Below are positions 29,466-36,094 of a DNA stretch of 42,054 bases, one piece after another. Made by a program: the position numbers and the translations under genes. The stretch's first letter is position 1, and each line of letters opens with the position of its first letter. The notes beneath the pieces were generated by a model, which had not been told where the DNA came from, searched no databases, and was given only the letters and a program-made list of their open reading frames with translations. The DNA comes from JALZBL01 sp040004775. Lineage in GTDB: Bacteria; Actinomycetota; Actinomycetes; Mycobacteriales; Jatrophihabitantaceae. The stretch covers positions 1 through 42,054 of the forward strand of contig JBDUAD010000008.1 of the NCBI GenBank assembly GCA_040004775.1, written 5' to 3'.

Positions 29466-30368
29466 ATGCGAGCGTTGCAGTACCACACGTACGGGGGTCC
29501 CGAGGTCCTGGAATGGGATGACGCCGAGGAACCGCACGCCGCGGCGGGCCAAATCCGGATCGCCGTCCGCGCGGCCAGCGTGAATTCGATCGACAACAAG
29601 ACGCTGGCGGGTGCGATGTCCGGATCGCAGCCCCTGGCCGGCCCCGCATACCTCGGTTACGACGCTGCGGGAGTCGTGGACGAGGTCGGTGACGGCGTCA
29701 GCGGAGTGTCCGTGGGCGACGACGTGCTCGGCCGGGGCGCCAACACCCAAGCCGAGTACGCCGTGCTGGACGCGTGGGCGCTCAAGCCGTCCTCCGTCGA
29801 CTGGGCGGTGGCCGCCGCGGCCGGAGTCGCCGGTGAGACCAGCGAACGCGGCCTGCGGCTCCTGGACGTCAAGGCCGGCGACACGCTGTTCATCGACGGC
29901 GGCGCCGGCGGTGTGGGCGCCGTCGCGGTACAGATGGCGGTGGCCCGAGGCGCGAAGGTCATCGCCTCCGCCGGTCAGGACAATCAGGACTACCTGCGGG
30001 AGATCGGTGCCATTCCGGTGCTGTACGGCGACGGTTTGGCCGGACGCGTCCGCGAGGAGGCGGGTGGCCCGGTCGATGCCGTCTTCGACATCGCCGGCAA
30101 GACCCCCATCCAGGAGCTCATCAGCCTCGCGCCCCAGCCGGCGCGGGTCCTGTCGATCGCCAACTTCGCCGCCGGTGAAGCCGGCGCCCAGGTTACCAGC
30201 GGTGGTTCTGACAGTCGACCCACAGAAGCGCTCGAAGAGATCGCGGAACTGCTGGCTCAGGGCAAGGTCGTCATCAAGGTCCAGACCTTCCCCTTCGGCC
30301 GCGCCGCCGAGGCGTACCGGAGCATGGGCGGCGGCCACGTTCGCGGGAAGCTCGTCTTGGTCTCCTGA
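29466..30368 (+). CDS. NADP-dependent zinc-free MDR oxidoreductase
   Basis: A 300-residue medium-chain reductase. The N-terminal domain begins MRALQYHTYGGPEVLEW and holds RAASVNSIDNKTLAG; the cofactor-binding motif is FIDGGAGGVGAVAVQMA (142-158) with the NADP-site region VIASAGQDN. The C-terminus reads GGHVRGKLVLVS. The zinc ligands are absent. It is a little shorter than typical members, lacking part of the loop after YDAAGVV. A GAAAGGA ribosome site precedes the ATG. It is the only intact gene in an islet with two broken genes. Substrate unknown. Confidence 0.88.
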   Translation: MRALQYHTYGGPEVLEWDDAEEPHAAAGQIRIAVRAASVNSIDNKTLAGAMSGSQPLAGPAYLGYDAAGVVDEVGDGVSGVSVGDDVLGRGANTQAEYAVLDAWALKPSSVDWAVAAAAGVAGETSERGLRLLDVKAGDTLFIDGGAGGVGAVAVQMAVARGAKVIASAGQDNQDYLREIGAIPVLYGDGLAGRVREEAGGPVDAVFDIAGKTPIQELISLAPQPARVLSIANFAAGEAGAQVTSGGSDSRPTEALEEIAELLAQGKVVIKVQTFPFGRAAEAYRSMGGGHVRGKLVLVS

Positions 30369-30384
30369 TCGGCCGAGAAGGACC

Positions 30385-30585
30385 AGGTGGCGCCTACGGC
30401 CGGTCGTCGCCAATGCCCAGCCGGCCTTCGCCTGTTACCAGCGGAATGGATCGTCCTACCACCTCGGCGCGGTCAACGTAGTGTCCTTGGTCGCGGACGG
30501 GCGGGTCAGCTGGATCGCGGCGTTCCTCGACCCGGCGGTGATAATTCGCTTCGGGCTCCCCGCGAAGTTTTCCGCAGACCGATGA
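30385..30585 (+). pseudogene. C-terminal remnant of an ECF sigma factor (SnoaL-like tail)
   Basis: Right after the oxidoreductase stop, one frame reads VVANAQPAFACYQRNG, then YHLGAVNVVSLVADGRV and AAFLDPAVIIRFGLP before TGA at 30583. This is the expected end of the SnoaL/NTF2-like domain found at the C-terminus of certain actinobacterial ECF sigma factors (SigG-type), where NGQPAF and ITAFLDP-like strings are conserved. The sigma region 2 and 4 domains are missing entirely and no start codon is placed. It is read as a 5'-truncated remnant. Confidence 0.6.
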
Positions 30586-30644
30586 TTTTCCGCGACGGCC
30601 GGTCTCTCACGGAGTGAACGCAATTACTTCGAGAGGACACCGCC

Positions 30645-31070
30645 ATGCCCAAGATCATCGTCGTCAACATCTGCTCGGTGGACGGCTACTACGAGGGACC
30701 CGGCAACAACGTCATGGCCTTGCCCATGGACCACGCCTTCGACTCCTACAACCTCGAGCGGATCCAGGCCGCCGACACGGTGCTGCTCGGTGCCGCGTCG
30801 TATCGGATGTTCAACGGGTTCTGGCCCGCGATGGCCAACGATCCGCAGGCCAGTTGCACCCACCGCGCCTTCAGGGCAGCCGAACCCTATGGCACGACCT
30901 GCTCGCGCACGGAAATGGTCGACGAGCTGCATCTGATCGTTGGAGACACCGCACTCGGCGGAGGAACTTCCTTGCTTCCGGCGGCGATGACCCCACGACT
31001 GCTCGACACGCGACGATTCGACGGCTCCGACAACCTGCTGGCGGTCTACAGCCCTGGATCCGACCGGTGA
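30645..31070 (+). pseudogene. Dihydrofolate-reductase-like (RibD C-terminal) gene with internal deletion
   Basis: An open frame of 141 codons with a GAGAGGA ribosome site encodes the start of a RibD_C/DHFR-like protein (KIIVVNICSVDGYYEGP, LLGAASYRMFNGFWPAMAND) and its end (MVDELHLIVGDTALGGG, RLLDTRRFDGSDN). Relatives have about 60-70 residues between these parts. The residual linking bases, read in another frame (30869-30913), give LQGSRTLWHDLLAHG, the expected end of the missing segment. The gene has therefore suffered an internal deletion and, near the AAA at 30913-30915, a compensating one-base insertion. It is open but probably non-functional. Confidence 0.7.
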
Positions 31071-31147
31071 GCCGACCCCCAGGTGGACCGGTTCGGTCGC
31101 GGATCGGGCTTGCTCGACCGTGGACCGTTGAGGGTTCGCCGTCGCGG

Positions 31148-32572
31148 TCAGGCGTCGGCAACCAGCGCGTCGAACACGGCGTCGACGTGGCGTTGCTCCG
31201 TACCCGGCGCGCCGATGGCCAGCCGCAGGGCGACCCGTCCGTCGAGGGCGGTGTGCGTGAGGTAGGCCGATCCCGAGGCGTTCACCCGGTCCATCGCCGC
31301 CCGGGTCGCCGCGTCTCCAGCGCGCAGCCGGAACGTCACCAGCGACAGGGGATGCGGCGCCAGTAGCTCCATCCGCTCTTCGGCCGCCACCCGGGCCGCG
31401 AAGTGCTGAGCCAGACCCACGTGGCCGCGGATGTGGGCCTGCAGTCCCTGCGCGCCGTACCAGCGCAGCACCGTCCACAACTTGAGCGCGCGGAACCGGC
31501 GGCCCAGCGGCACCTGCCAGTCGCGGTAGTCGATCACCGCGCCGGATTCGGTCGCCGCGTTGCGCAGATACTCCGGAAGGATGGACAGCGCACCGACAAG
31601 TGCAGCCCGGTCGGCGGTCCAGAAGGCGTCGCAGTCGAACGTCGTGAGCAGCCACTTGTGCGGATTGGTGCACAGCGAGTCGGCATCGGTCACTCCGTCG
31701 AGCACCCACCGCAGTTCCGGCACCACCGCCGCTACTCCGGCCCAGGCCGCATCCACGTGCAGCCAGGCCCCGAACTCGTGGGCCACGGCAGCCAGCTCGC
31801 GCACCGGGTCGATGGCGCCCGTGCCGGTGGCACCGACCGAGGCCACCACCAGCGCCGGGGTTGCCCCGTCGGCGACGTCGGCGGCCAACAGCGCCCGCAG
31901 GTGTTCCGGGCGCGCGGCGTGGTCGGCGGGGCGGACGTCGATTCGGCGCAACGCCTGCGATCCCAGGCCGGCCACGCGGCAGGCCTTCTCCACCGAGGAG
32001 TGGGTTTGGCCGGAGGTGTAGACGGTGAACCGCCGGCCACCGGCGGACACACCTTCGGCCGCAGTGGTGCCGCCGCTGGCCCGGTGCACGGCGGCCAGCA
32101 AAGCCACCAATGCCGCGTCGGACGCGCTGTGCTGGATCACCCCGCCTCCCGCGCCGCCGGAGCGGAACCCAGCTGGCAGCCCGAGCAGCTCGGCCAGCCA
32201 GTCCAGCACCACGGTCTCGAGCTCGGTCGCCGCCGGCGAGGTGGCCCACAACATGCCCTGCACGCCCAGGCCCGAGGAAATAAGGTCGCCGAGGATGGCC
32301 GGACCGGAGGTGTTGGCCGGGAAGTAGGCGAAGAAGGCCGGATGCTGCCAGTGGGTTATGCCGGGCACGATCACCCGGTCCAGATCGGCCAGCACTGCGT
32401 CGAACGGCTCGCCGGTCTGCGGCGGGTGCGCCGGCAGCGCGGCCGCTGTTTCGCCGGGAGCGACCCGGGACAGCACGGGAAAGGATTCGACCCGCTCCTG
32501 GTAGTCGGCGATCCAGTCGATCACCTCGTGGCCGTAGCGACGGAACTGCTCCGGCGTCATGTGTCCCGTCAC
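31148..32572 (-). CDS. Pyridoxal-dependent aromatic-L-amino-acid-type decarboxylase
   Basis: A 474-residue group II PLP decarboxylase. Family marks are HWQHPAFFAYFPANTSGPAI (74-93), SGQTHSSVEKA with stacking His191, HVDAAWAGVAA (Asp274) and the Schiff-base lysine in CTNPHKWLLTTFDCDAFW (Lys306). The overall pattern resembles aromatic amino acid decarboxylases (Trp/Tyr/DOPA) more than glutamate or diaminobutyrate enzymes, but the substrate is not provable. Its own TAGCGT -10 seven bases before the GTG argues for 32572 over the ATG at 32560. It is divergent from the tRNA-Leu gene. Confidence 0.9.
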   Translation of the reverse strand: MTGHMTPEQFRRYGHEVIDWIADYQERVESFPVLSRVAPGETAAALPAHPPQTGEPFDAVLADLDRVIVPGITHWQHPAFFAYFPANTSGPAILGDLISSGLGVQGMLWATSPAATELETVVLDWLAELLGLPAGFRSGGAGGGVIQHSASDAALVALLAAVHRASGGTTAAEGVSAGGRRFTVYTSGQTHSSVEKACRVAGLGSQALRRIDVRPADHAARPEHLRALLAADVADGATPALVVASVGATGTGAIDPVRELAAVAHEFGAWLHVDAAWAGVAAVVPELRWVLDGVTDADSLCTNPHKWLLTTFDCDAFWTADRAALVGALSILPEYLRNAATESGAVIDYRDWQVPLGRRFRALKLWTVLRWYGAQGLQAHIRGHVGLAQHFAARVAAEERMELLAPHPLSLVTFRLRAGDAATRAAMDRVNASGSAYLTHTALDGRVALRLAIGAPGTEQRHVDAVFDALVADA

Positions 32573-32579
32573 CGTCGCG

Positions 32580-32585
32580 ACGCTA
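32580..32585 (-). promoter_or_regulatory. Putative -10 element, leaderless start of the decarboxylase
   Basis: The minus strand reads TAGCGT, seven bases, then the GTG at 32572. Confidence 0.55.
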
Positions 32586-32633
32586 GCTGTCCGCGACAGC
32601 GGCGCTCGTTGCGGGATAAAGTCGCCTCGATCG

Positions 32634-32714
32634 GCCCCTGTGGCGGAACGGCAGACGCAATGGTCTCAAACACCATCGCCGAAAGGCATGTGGGTTCGAA
32701 TCCCACCGGGGGCA
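32634..32714 (+). tRNA. tRNA-Leu (anticodon CAA)
   Basis: A class II tRNA can be folded by eye. The acceptor stem GCCCCTG (32634-32640) pairs with CGGGGGC (32707-32713) and is followed by discriminator A. The anticodon stem ATGGT/ACCAT encloses loop CTCAAAC with anticodon CAA, reading UUG. A long variable arm (cgccgaaaggc) and a T-arm GTGGG-TTCGAAT-CCCAC are present. The 3' CCA is not encoded (ACCG follows). A TAAAGT hexamer at 32617-32622 may be its -10 element. Confidence 0.95.
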
Positions 32715-32791
32715 CCGCACCGACCGGGTCGATGGCACGAGGGCGCTGACGGCGACGTCGGCGACGCGGTAGGCACGAACTACGATCTCCG

Positions 32792-32848
32792 ATGTTGGAC
32801 CCGACACCGGTAGGAGGTCGGACGATCCCGGAAGGTGCGCAGCCGTGA
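32792..32848 (+). CDS. Possible 18-codon upstream ORF coupled to pdtaR
   Basis: An ATG at 32792, five bases after a TACGAT hexamer, opens an 18-codon frame (MLDPTPVGGRTIPEGAQP) whose TGA overlaps the pdtaR GTG as GTGA. This could be a leader peptide or translational coupling device. No homology is known to me. Confidence 0.25.
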   Translation: MLDPTPVGGRTIPEGAQP

Positions 32849-33522
32849 CCATGCCAGCTGTGCCACCGACGCGGACCAACGACGGGCAACCGCCCCACCG
32901 GTCGACGACCGCCGCGCCCGGCCCCGTCCCGGACGACGCCACCGCGACCCAGGTCCGGGTCGTCATCGCCGAGGACGAGGCGCTCATCCGCCTGGACCTG
33001 CGCGAGATGCTGGCCGAGGAAGGCTTCGACGTGGTGGGCGAGGCCGCCGACGGTGAACAGGCGGTGGCGCTCGCCGAGGACCTGCGCCCGGACCTCGTGG
33101 TGTGTGACGTGAAGATGCCCCGGATGGACGGCATCACTGCGGCCGGGATCATCGCCGCTCGACGCATCGCGCCGGTGGTTATCCTCACCGCATTCAGCCA
33201 GCGCGACCTGGTCGAGCGGGCGAGTGACGCCGGCGCCATGGCCTATCTCATCAAGCCGTTCCAGAAGCGCGATCTGCTCCCGGCGATCGAGATGGCGCGC
33301 TCGCGCTTTGCTCAGATTCGCGCCCTCGAGGACGAGGTCGGCGACCTGCGCGAGCGGCTGGCCACCCGCAAGCTCATCGAGCGGGCCAAGGGTGTGTTGA
33401 TGGCCGAGCACCGCATGAGCGAGCCCGAGGCGTTCGGTTGGATCCAGCGCGCGGCGATGGACAAGCGCACGACCATGAAGGCCGTCGCCGAACTGGTCGT
33501 CGAAACCAACGGCGGTCACTGA
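32845..33522 (+). CDS. pdtaR: ANTAR-domain response regulator (PdtaR-like)
   Basis: A 225-residue RNA-binding antitermination regulator. A variable 36-residue N-terminus precedes the receiver domain: acidic residues in VVIAEDEALIRLDLREML, phosphoacceptor Asp88 in VVCDVKMPRMDG, VVILTAFSQ and lysine in YLIKPFQKRDLL. A linker helix (RALEDEVGDLRERLATRK) leads to the ANTAR domain (about 160-220), with LIERAKGVLMAEHRMSEPEA and KRTTMKAVAE. It matches mycobacterial Rv1626 in architecture and neighbourhood; the cognate kinase PdtaS is normally unlinked and is not here. The GTG could alternatively be replaced by the ATG two codons later. Confidence 0.93.
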   Translation: MTMPAVPPTRTNDGQPPHRSTTAAPGPVPDDATATQVRVVIAEDEALIRLDLREMLAEEGFDVVGEAADGEQAVALAEDLRPDLVVCDVKMPRMDGITAAGIIAARRIAPVVILTAFSQRDLVERASDAGAMAYLIKPFQKRDLLPAIEMARSRFAQIRALEDEVGDLRERLATRKLIERAKGVLMAEHRMSEPEAFGWIQRAAMDKRTTMKAVAELVVETNGGH

Positions 33523-33654
33523 CGCTCTGGGCCAGAACATCCGCCGGAATCGTTATCGGAGCCGCAATTCGGGCACCGGGCACGCCGTCGGTTGAGATTT
33601 GGTCACGGATCGCCCCGTTGATGCGGCGCTGTTACCTGCCGCGACACTCCGTGG

Positions 33655-33660
33655 ACTAAC
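33655..33660 (+). promoter_or_regulatory. Possible -10 element of the liv operon
   Basis: The sequence gactaacctcc near 33655-33664 contains a TAACCT hexamer about 90 bp before the livK start. It is the best -10 match in the 226-bp pdtaR-livK gap; no clear -35 box is seen. Confidence 0.3.
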
Positions 33661-33748
33661 CTCCCAGAACGCGCATCGGCCCGGGGGACACGTCGGCCGG
33701 TGCGCGGCAGACCTCGCACCGAGGTTCACCGACGAAGGGGTAACACAC

Positions 33749-34966
33749 GTGCAGAATCGTTCATTTGTGCGGATCGCCGCACTCGGCGCAACGGCGGTGC
33801 TTGCGCTGGCCGGCTGCTCGAGCAGCAAGAAGGACAGCGGCAGCGGCGGCGGCCTCGGCGGCTCCAGCGCCTCCTCCGGCGGCGGCTCGGGCAGTAGTGG
33901 CAAGACCTACAAGATCGGTTTCGAAGGTCCACTGTCCGGTGACAACCAGCAGCTGGGCATCAACGAGCTCAACGGGGCGAAGCTGGCCGTCCAGCAGGCC
34001 AACCAGAAGAGCGACCTCGGCTTCAAGGTTGCGCTGGTCGAGTCCGACGACGGCGGCGACCCGGCCAAGGCGCCGGCCGCGGCGGCCAAACTGATTCAGG
34101 ACACCGCGATCCTCGGCGTCATCGGGCCATCGTTCTCCGGGGCGACCAAGGCCACCGGTAAGACCTACGGCGGCGAGAACATCGCCACCATCAACCCGTC
34201 GGCCACCAACGGAACCTTGCAGGACCAGGGCTTCACGACCTTCCACCGCATCGTGCCCAACGACAACGTCGAGGGCACCGCGGCGGCCGACTGGTTCGCG
34301 CGCAAGGGCCTGAAGAAGGTCTTCGTCGTCGACGACCTCAGCGACTACGGTAAGGGCGTCGCCGACGCCATTCAGAAGGAGCTCGAGGCCAAGGGCGTCT
34401 CGGTGACCCGCAAGGGCGTCGACGCCAAGACCGACGACTACGGCGCCATCTCCCAGACGGTCAAGTCCTCCGGCGCCGCGGCGCTGTTCTACGGCGGCTA
34501 CGACGCCCAGGCGGCCAAATTCGCCCAGGCGCTCAAGGCGACCGGCTACAAGGGCCTGACCGTCACCGGCAACGGTGGCAAGTCCAGCGTCTTCACGAAG
34601 GGCGCCGGCCCCGCCGGCAACGGCTGGTACTTCACCTGCGGGTGCCAGGACGCCACGGTGGCCGCGTCGGCCAAGGACTTCACCGCGGCCTACAAGGCGC
34701 AGTTCAAGACCGACCCCTCCACCTACTCCCCGGAGGCCTACGACGCGGCCAACGCGTTCGTACAGGCCATCAAGGACGCGGCCGCCAAGGGTGACGTGAC
34801 CCGCAAGTCGCTCAACGACGCAGTGAACGCGCTGAACTACACCGGTATCACCACCACCATCAAGTTCGGCTCGAACGGCGAGCTCGACGGCACCCCGCCG
34901 GTGAACCTGTACATCCAGCAGAACGGCGCGATCAAGTCCATCGGACTGATCTCCGAGCAGAAGTGA
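33749..34966 (+). CDS. livK: Branched-chain amino acid ABC transporter, substrate-binding lipoprotein
   Basis: A 405-residue type I periplasmic binding protein. The signal peptide (about 1-22) ends in the lipobox LALAGC, so Cys23 should be lipidated by Lgt. A Ser/Gly-rich linker (to about 50) follows, then KTYKIGFEGPLSGDNQQLGI, the start of the Leu/Ile/Val-binding fold, GVIGPSFSGATKA, and the C-terminal lobe with PSTYSPEAYDAANAF. The GTG at 33749 has an AAGGGG ribosome site eight bases upstream; a longer frame to 33599 would put the signal peptide inside. It is the first gene of livKHMGF. Ligand is uncertain: amino acids, urea or amides are all bound by this family. Confidence 0.93.
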   Translation: MQNRSFVRIAALGATAVLALAGCSSSKKDSGSGGGLGGSSASSGGGSGSSGKTYKIGFEGPLSGDNQQLGINELNGAKLAVQQANQKSDLGFKVALVESDDGGDPAKAPAAAAKLIQDTAILGVIGPSFSGATKATGKTYGGENIATINPSATNGTLQDQGFTTFHRIVPNDNVEGTAAADWFARKGLKKVFVVDDLSDYGKGVADAIQKELEAKGVSVTRKGVDAKTDDYGAISQTVKSSGAAALFYGGYDAQAAKFAQALKATGYKGLTVTGNGGKSSVFTKGAGPAGNGWYFTCGCQDATVAASAKDFTAAYKAQFKTDPSTYSPEAYDAANAFVQAIKDAAAKGDVTRKSLNDAVNALNYTGITTTIKFGSNGELDGTPPVNLYIQQNGAIKSIGLISEQK

Positions 34967-34994
34967 GCCGGATCCGCTTCACCCGGTGACTCCC

Positions 34995-35034
34995 AGCGAG
35001 GGGTATCCCGTGTCCGTACGGGGTACCCCTCGCT
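34995..35034 (+). terminator. 16-bp stem-loop between livK and livH
   Basis: Arms 34995-35010 and 35019-35034 pair over 16 bp with a single G-U wobble around an 8-base loop (tgtccgta). No T-tract follows. The position, just after the binding-protein gene, fits a partial terminator or mRNA-stabilising hairpin that gives livK higher expression than the membrane components. Confidence 0.7.
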
Positions 35035-35149
35035 GCTCACCCGGCGCCGTGCACCGAGGGCGCCGCCGTACCGCCCGGTGCCGCAGCCCGCGCCGGTCCT
35101 GGTGGCTCGTCCCGGATCCGACCCCTTCTGGAAGGCGCCCGGCCACGAC

Positions 35150-36094
35150 ATGGTGACCTACTTTCACAACGTCCCCGAGTACCTGGTGCTCGGGATCACT
35201 CGCGGGTCCATGTACGCGTTGATCGCCCTTGGCTACACGCTGGTCTACGGCGTGCTGCAACTGATCAACTTCGCGCACAGCGAGGTGTTCATGTCGGGCG
35301 CGTTCGGCAGCTACCTCGTCGTCCACGCCGTGGTCGGGGACGGCTCGGGCACGCCAGCCTGGGCGGTTCCATTCGTCATCCTGATCGGTCTGCTGACCGG
35401 TGCCCTCACCGGCGCCATCGTCGCCTGGACCCTGGAGCGGGTGGCCTACCGACCGTTGCGACGGCGCAACGCGCCCAAGCTGGCGTTCCTCATCAGCGCC
35501 ATCGGCGCTTCGTTCTTCCTGTCCCAGCTGGCCGGCAAGATGTTCAACCGGCTGACCAACAACAACATGCCGACCTACTTCGACCGCAACAACGTGGTGT
35601 TCACCGTGGCCGGCGCGGACGTGCGCGTGCTGCAACTGGTGATCGTAGGCGCGGCCGTCGTCCTGATGGTCTTCCTCGACCGGTTGGTGAACGGAACCAA
35701 GCTCGGGCGCAGCATCCGGGGCGTGGCCGAGGACGCCCCCACTGCCGCTCTTATGGGTATCAATATCGACAAGACGATCTCGCGGACGTTCGTGATCGGC
35801 GGCGCGCTCGGCGGCGCGGCGGGATTCCTGTTCGGGTCGTACTTCACCTTCTACAACACGATGGGCTTCGTACCGGGCATCAAGGCCTTCGCCGCGGCCG
35901 TGCTCGGCGGCATCGGCAACATCCGCGGGGCCATGATCGGCGGGCTTCTGCTCGGCATCGTGGAGAACCTGGTCCCGACGCTGCCGTTCATCGGTACCCA
36001 GTGGACCGATGTGGTGGCATTCGCGGTGCTCGTGCTGGTGCTGGTCGTGCGACCGACGGGCATACTCGGGGAGCGGCTGGGGAGGGCGGCATGA
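35150..36094 (+). CDS. livH: Branched-chain amino acid ABC transporter permease LivH
   Basis: A 314-residue inner-membrane permease with about eight helices. Family features are LGITRGSMYALIALGYTLVY, INFAHSEVFMSGAFG, ERVAYRPLRRRNAPKLAFLI, LGRSIRGVAEDAPTAALMGI (the ATPase-contacting loop) and AAVLGGIGNIRGAMIGGLLL, where GGIGN is the LivH/LivM hallmark. ATG 35150 gives the usual family N-terminus; a GTG at 35078 would add 24 residues. Its last bases overlap the livM ATG. Confidence 0.95.
   Translation: MVTYFHNVPEYLVLGITRGSMYALIALGYTLVYGVLQLINFAHSEVFMSGAFGSYLVVHAVVGDGSGTPAWAVPFVILIGLLTGALTGAIVAWTLERVAYRPLRRRNAPKLAFLISAIGASFFLSQLAGKMFNRLTNNNMPTYFDRNNVVFTVAGADVRVLQLVIVGAAVVLMVFLDRLVNGTKLGRSIRGVAEDAPTAALMGINIDKTISRTFVIGGALGGAAGFLFGSYFTFYNTMGFVPGIKAFAAAVLGGIGNIRGAMIGGLLLGIVENLVPTLPFIGTQWTDVVAFAVLVLVLVVRPTGILGERLGRAA

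Noticed and set aside
29466..31147. A recently inserted mobile island
   Set aside because: No transposase, integrase, terminal repeats or tRNA-adjacent duplication was found; base composition looks like the rest.
31148..32572. Functional link between the aromatic decarboxylase and the trp genes
   Set aside because: It is about 13 kb away with its own promoter on the other strand; substrate is not proven to be tryptophan.
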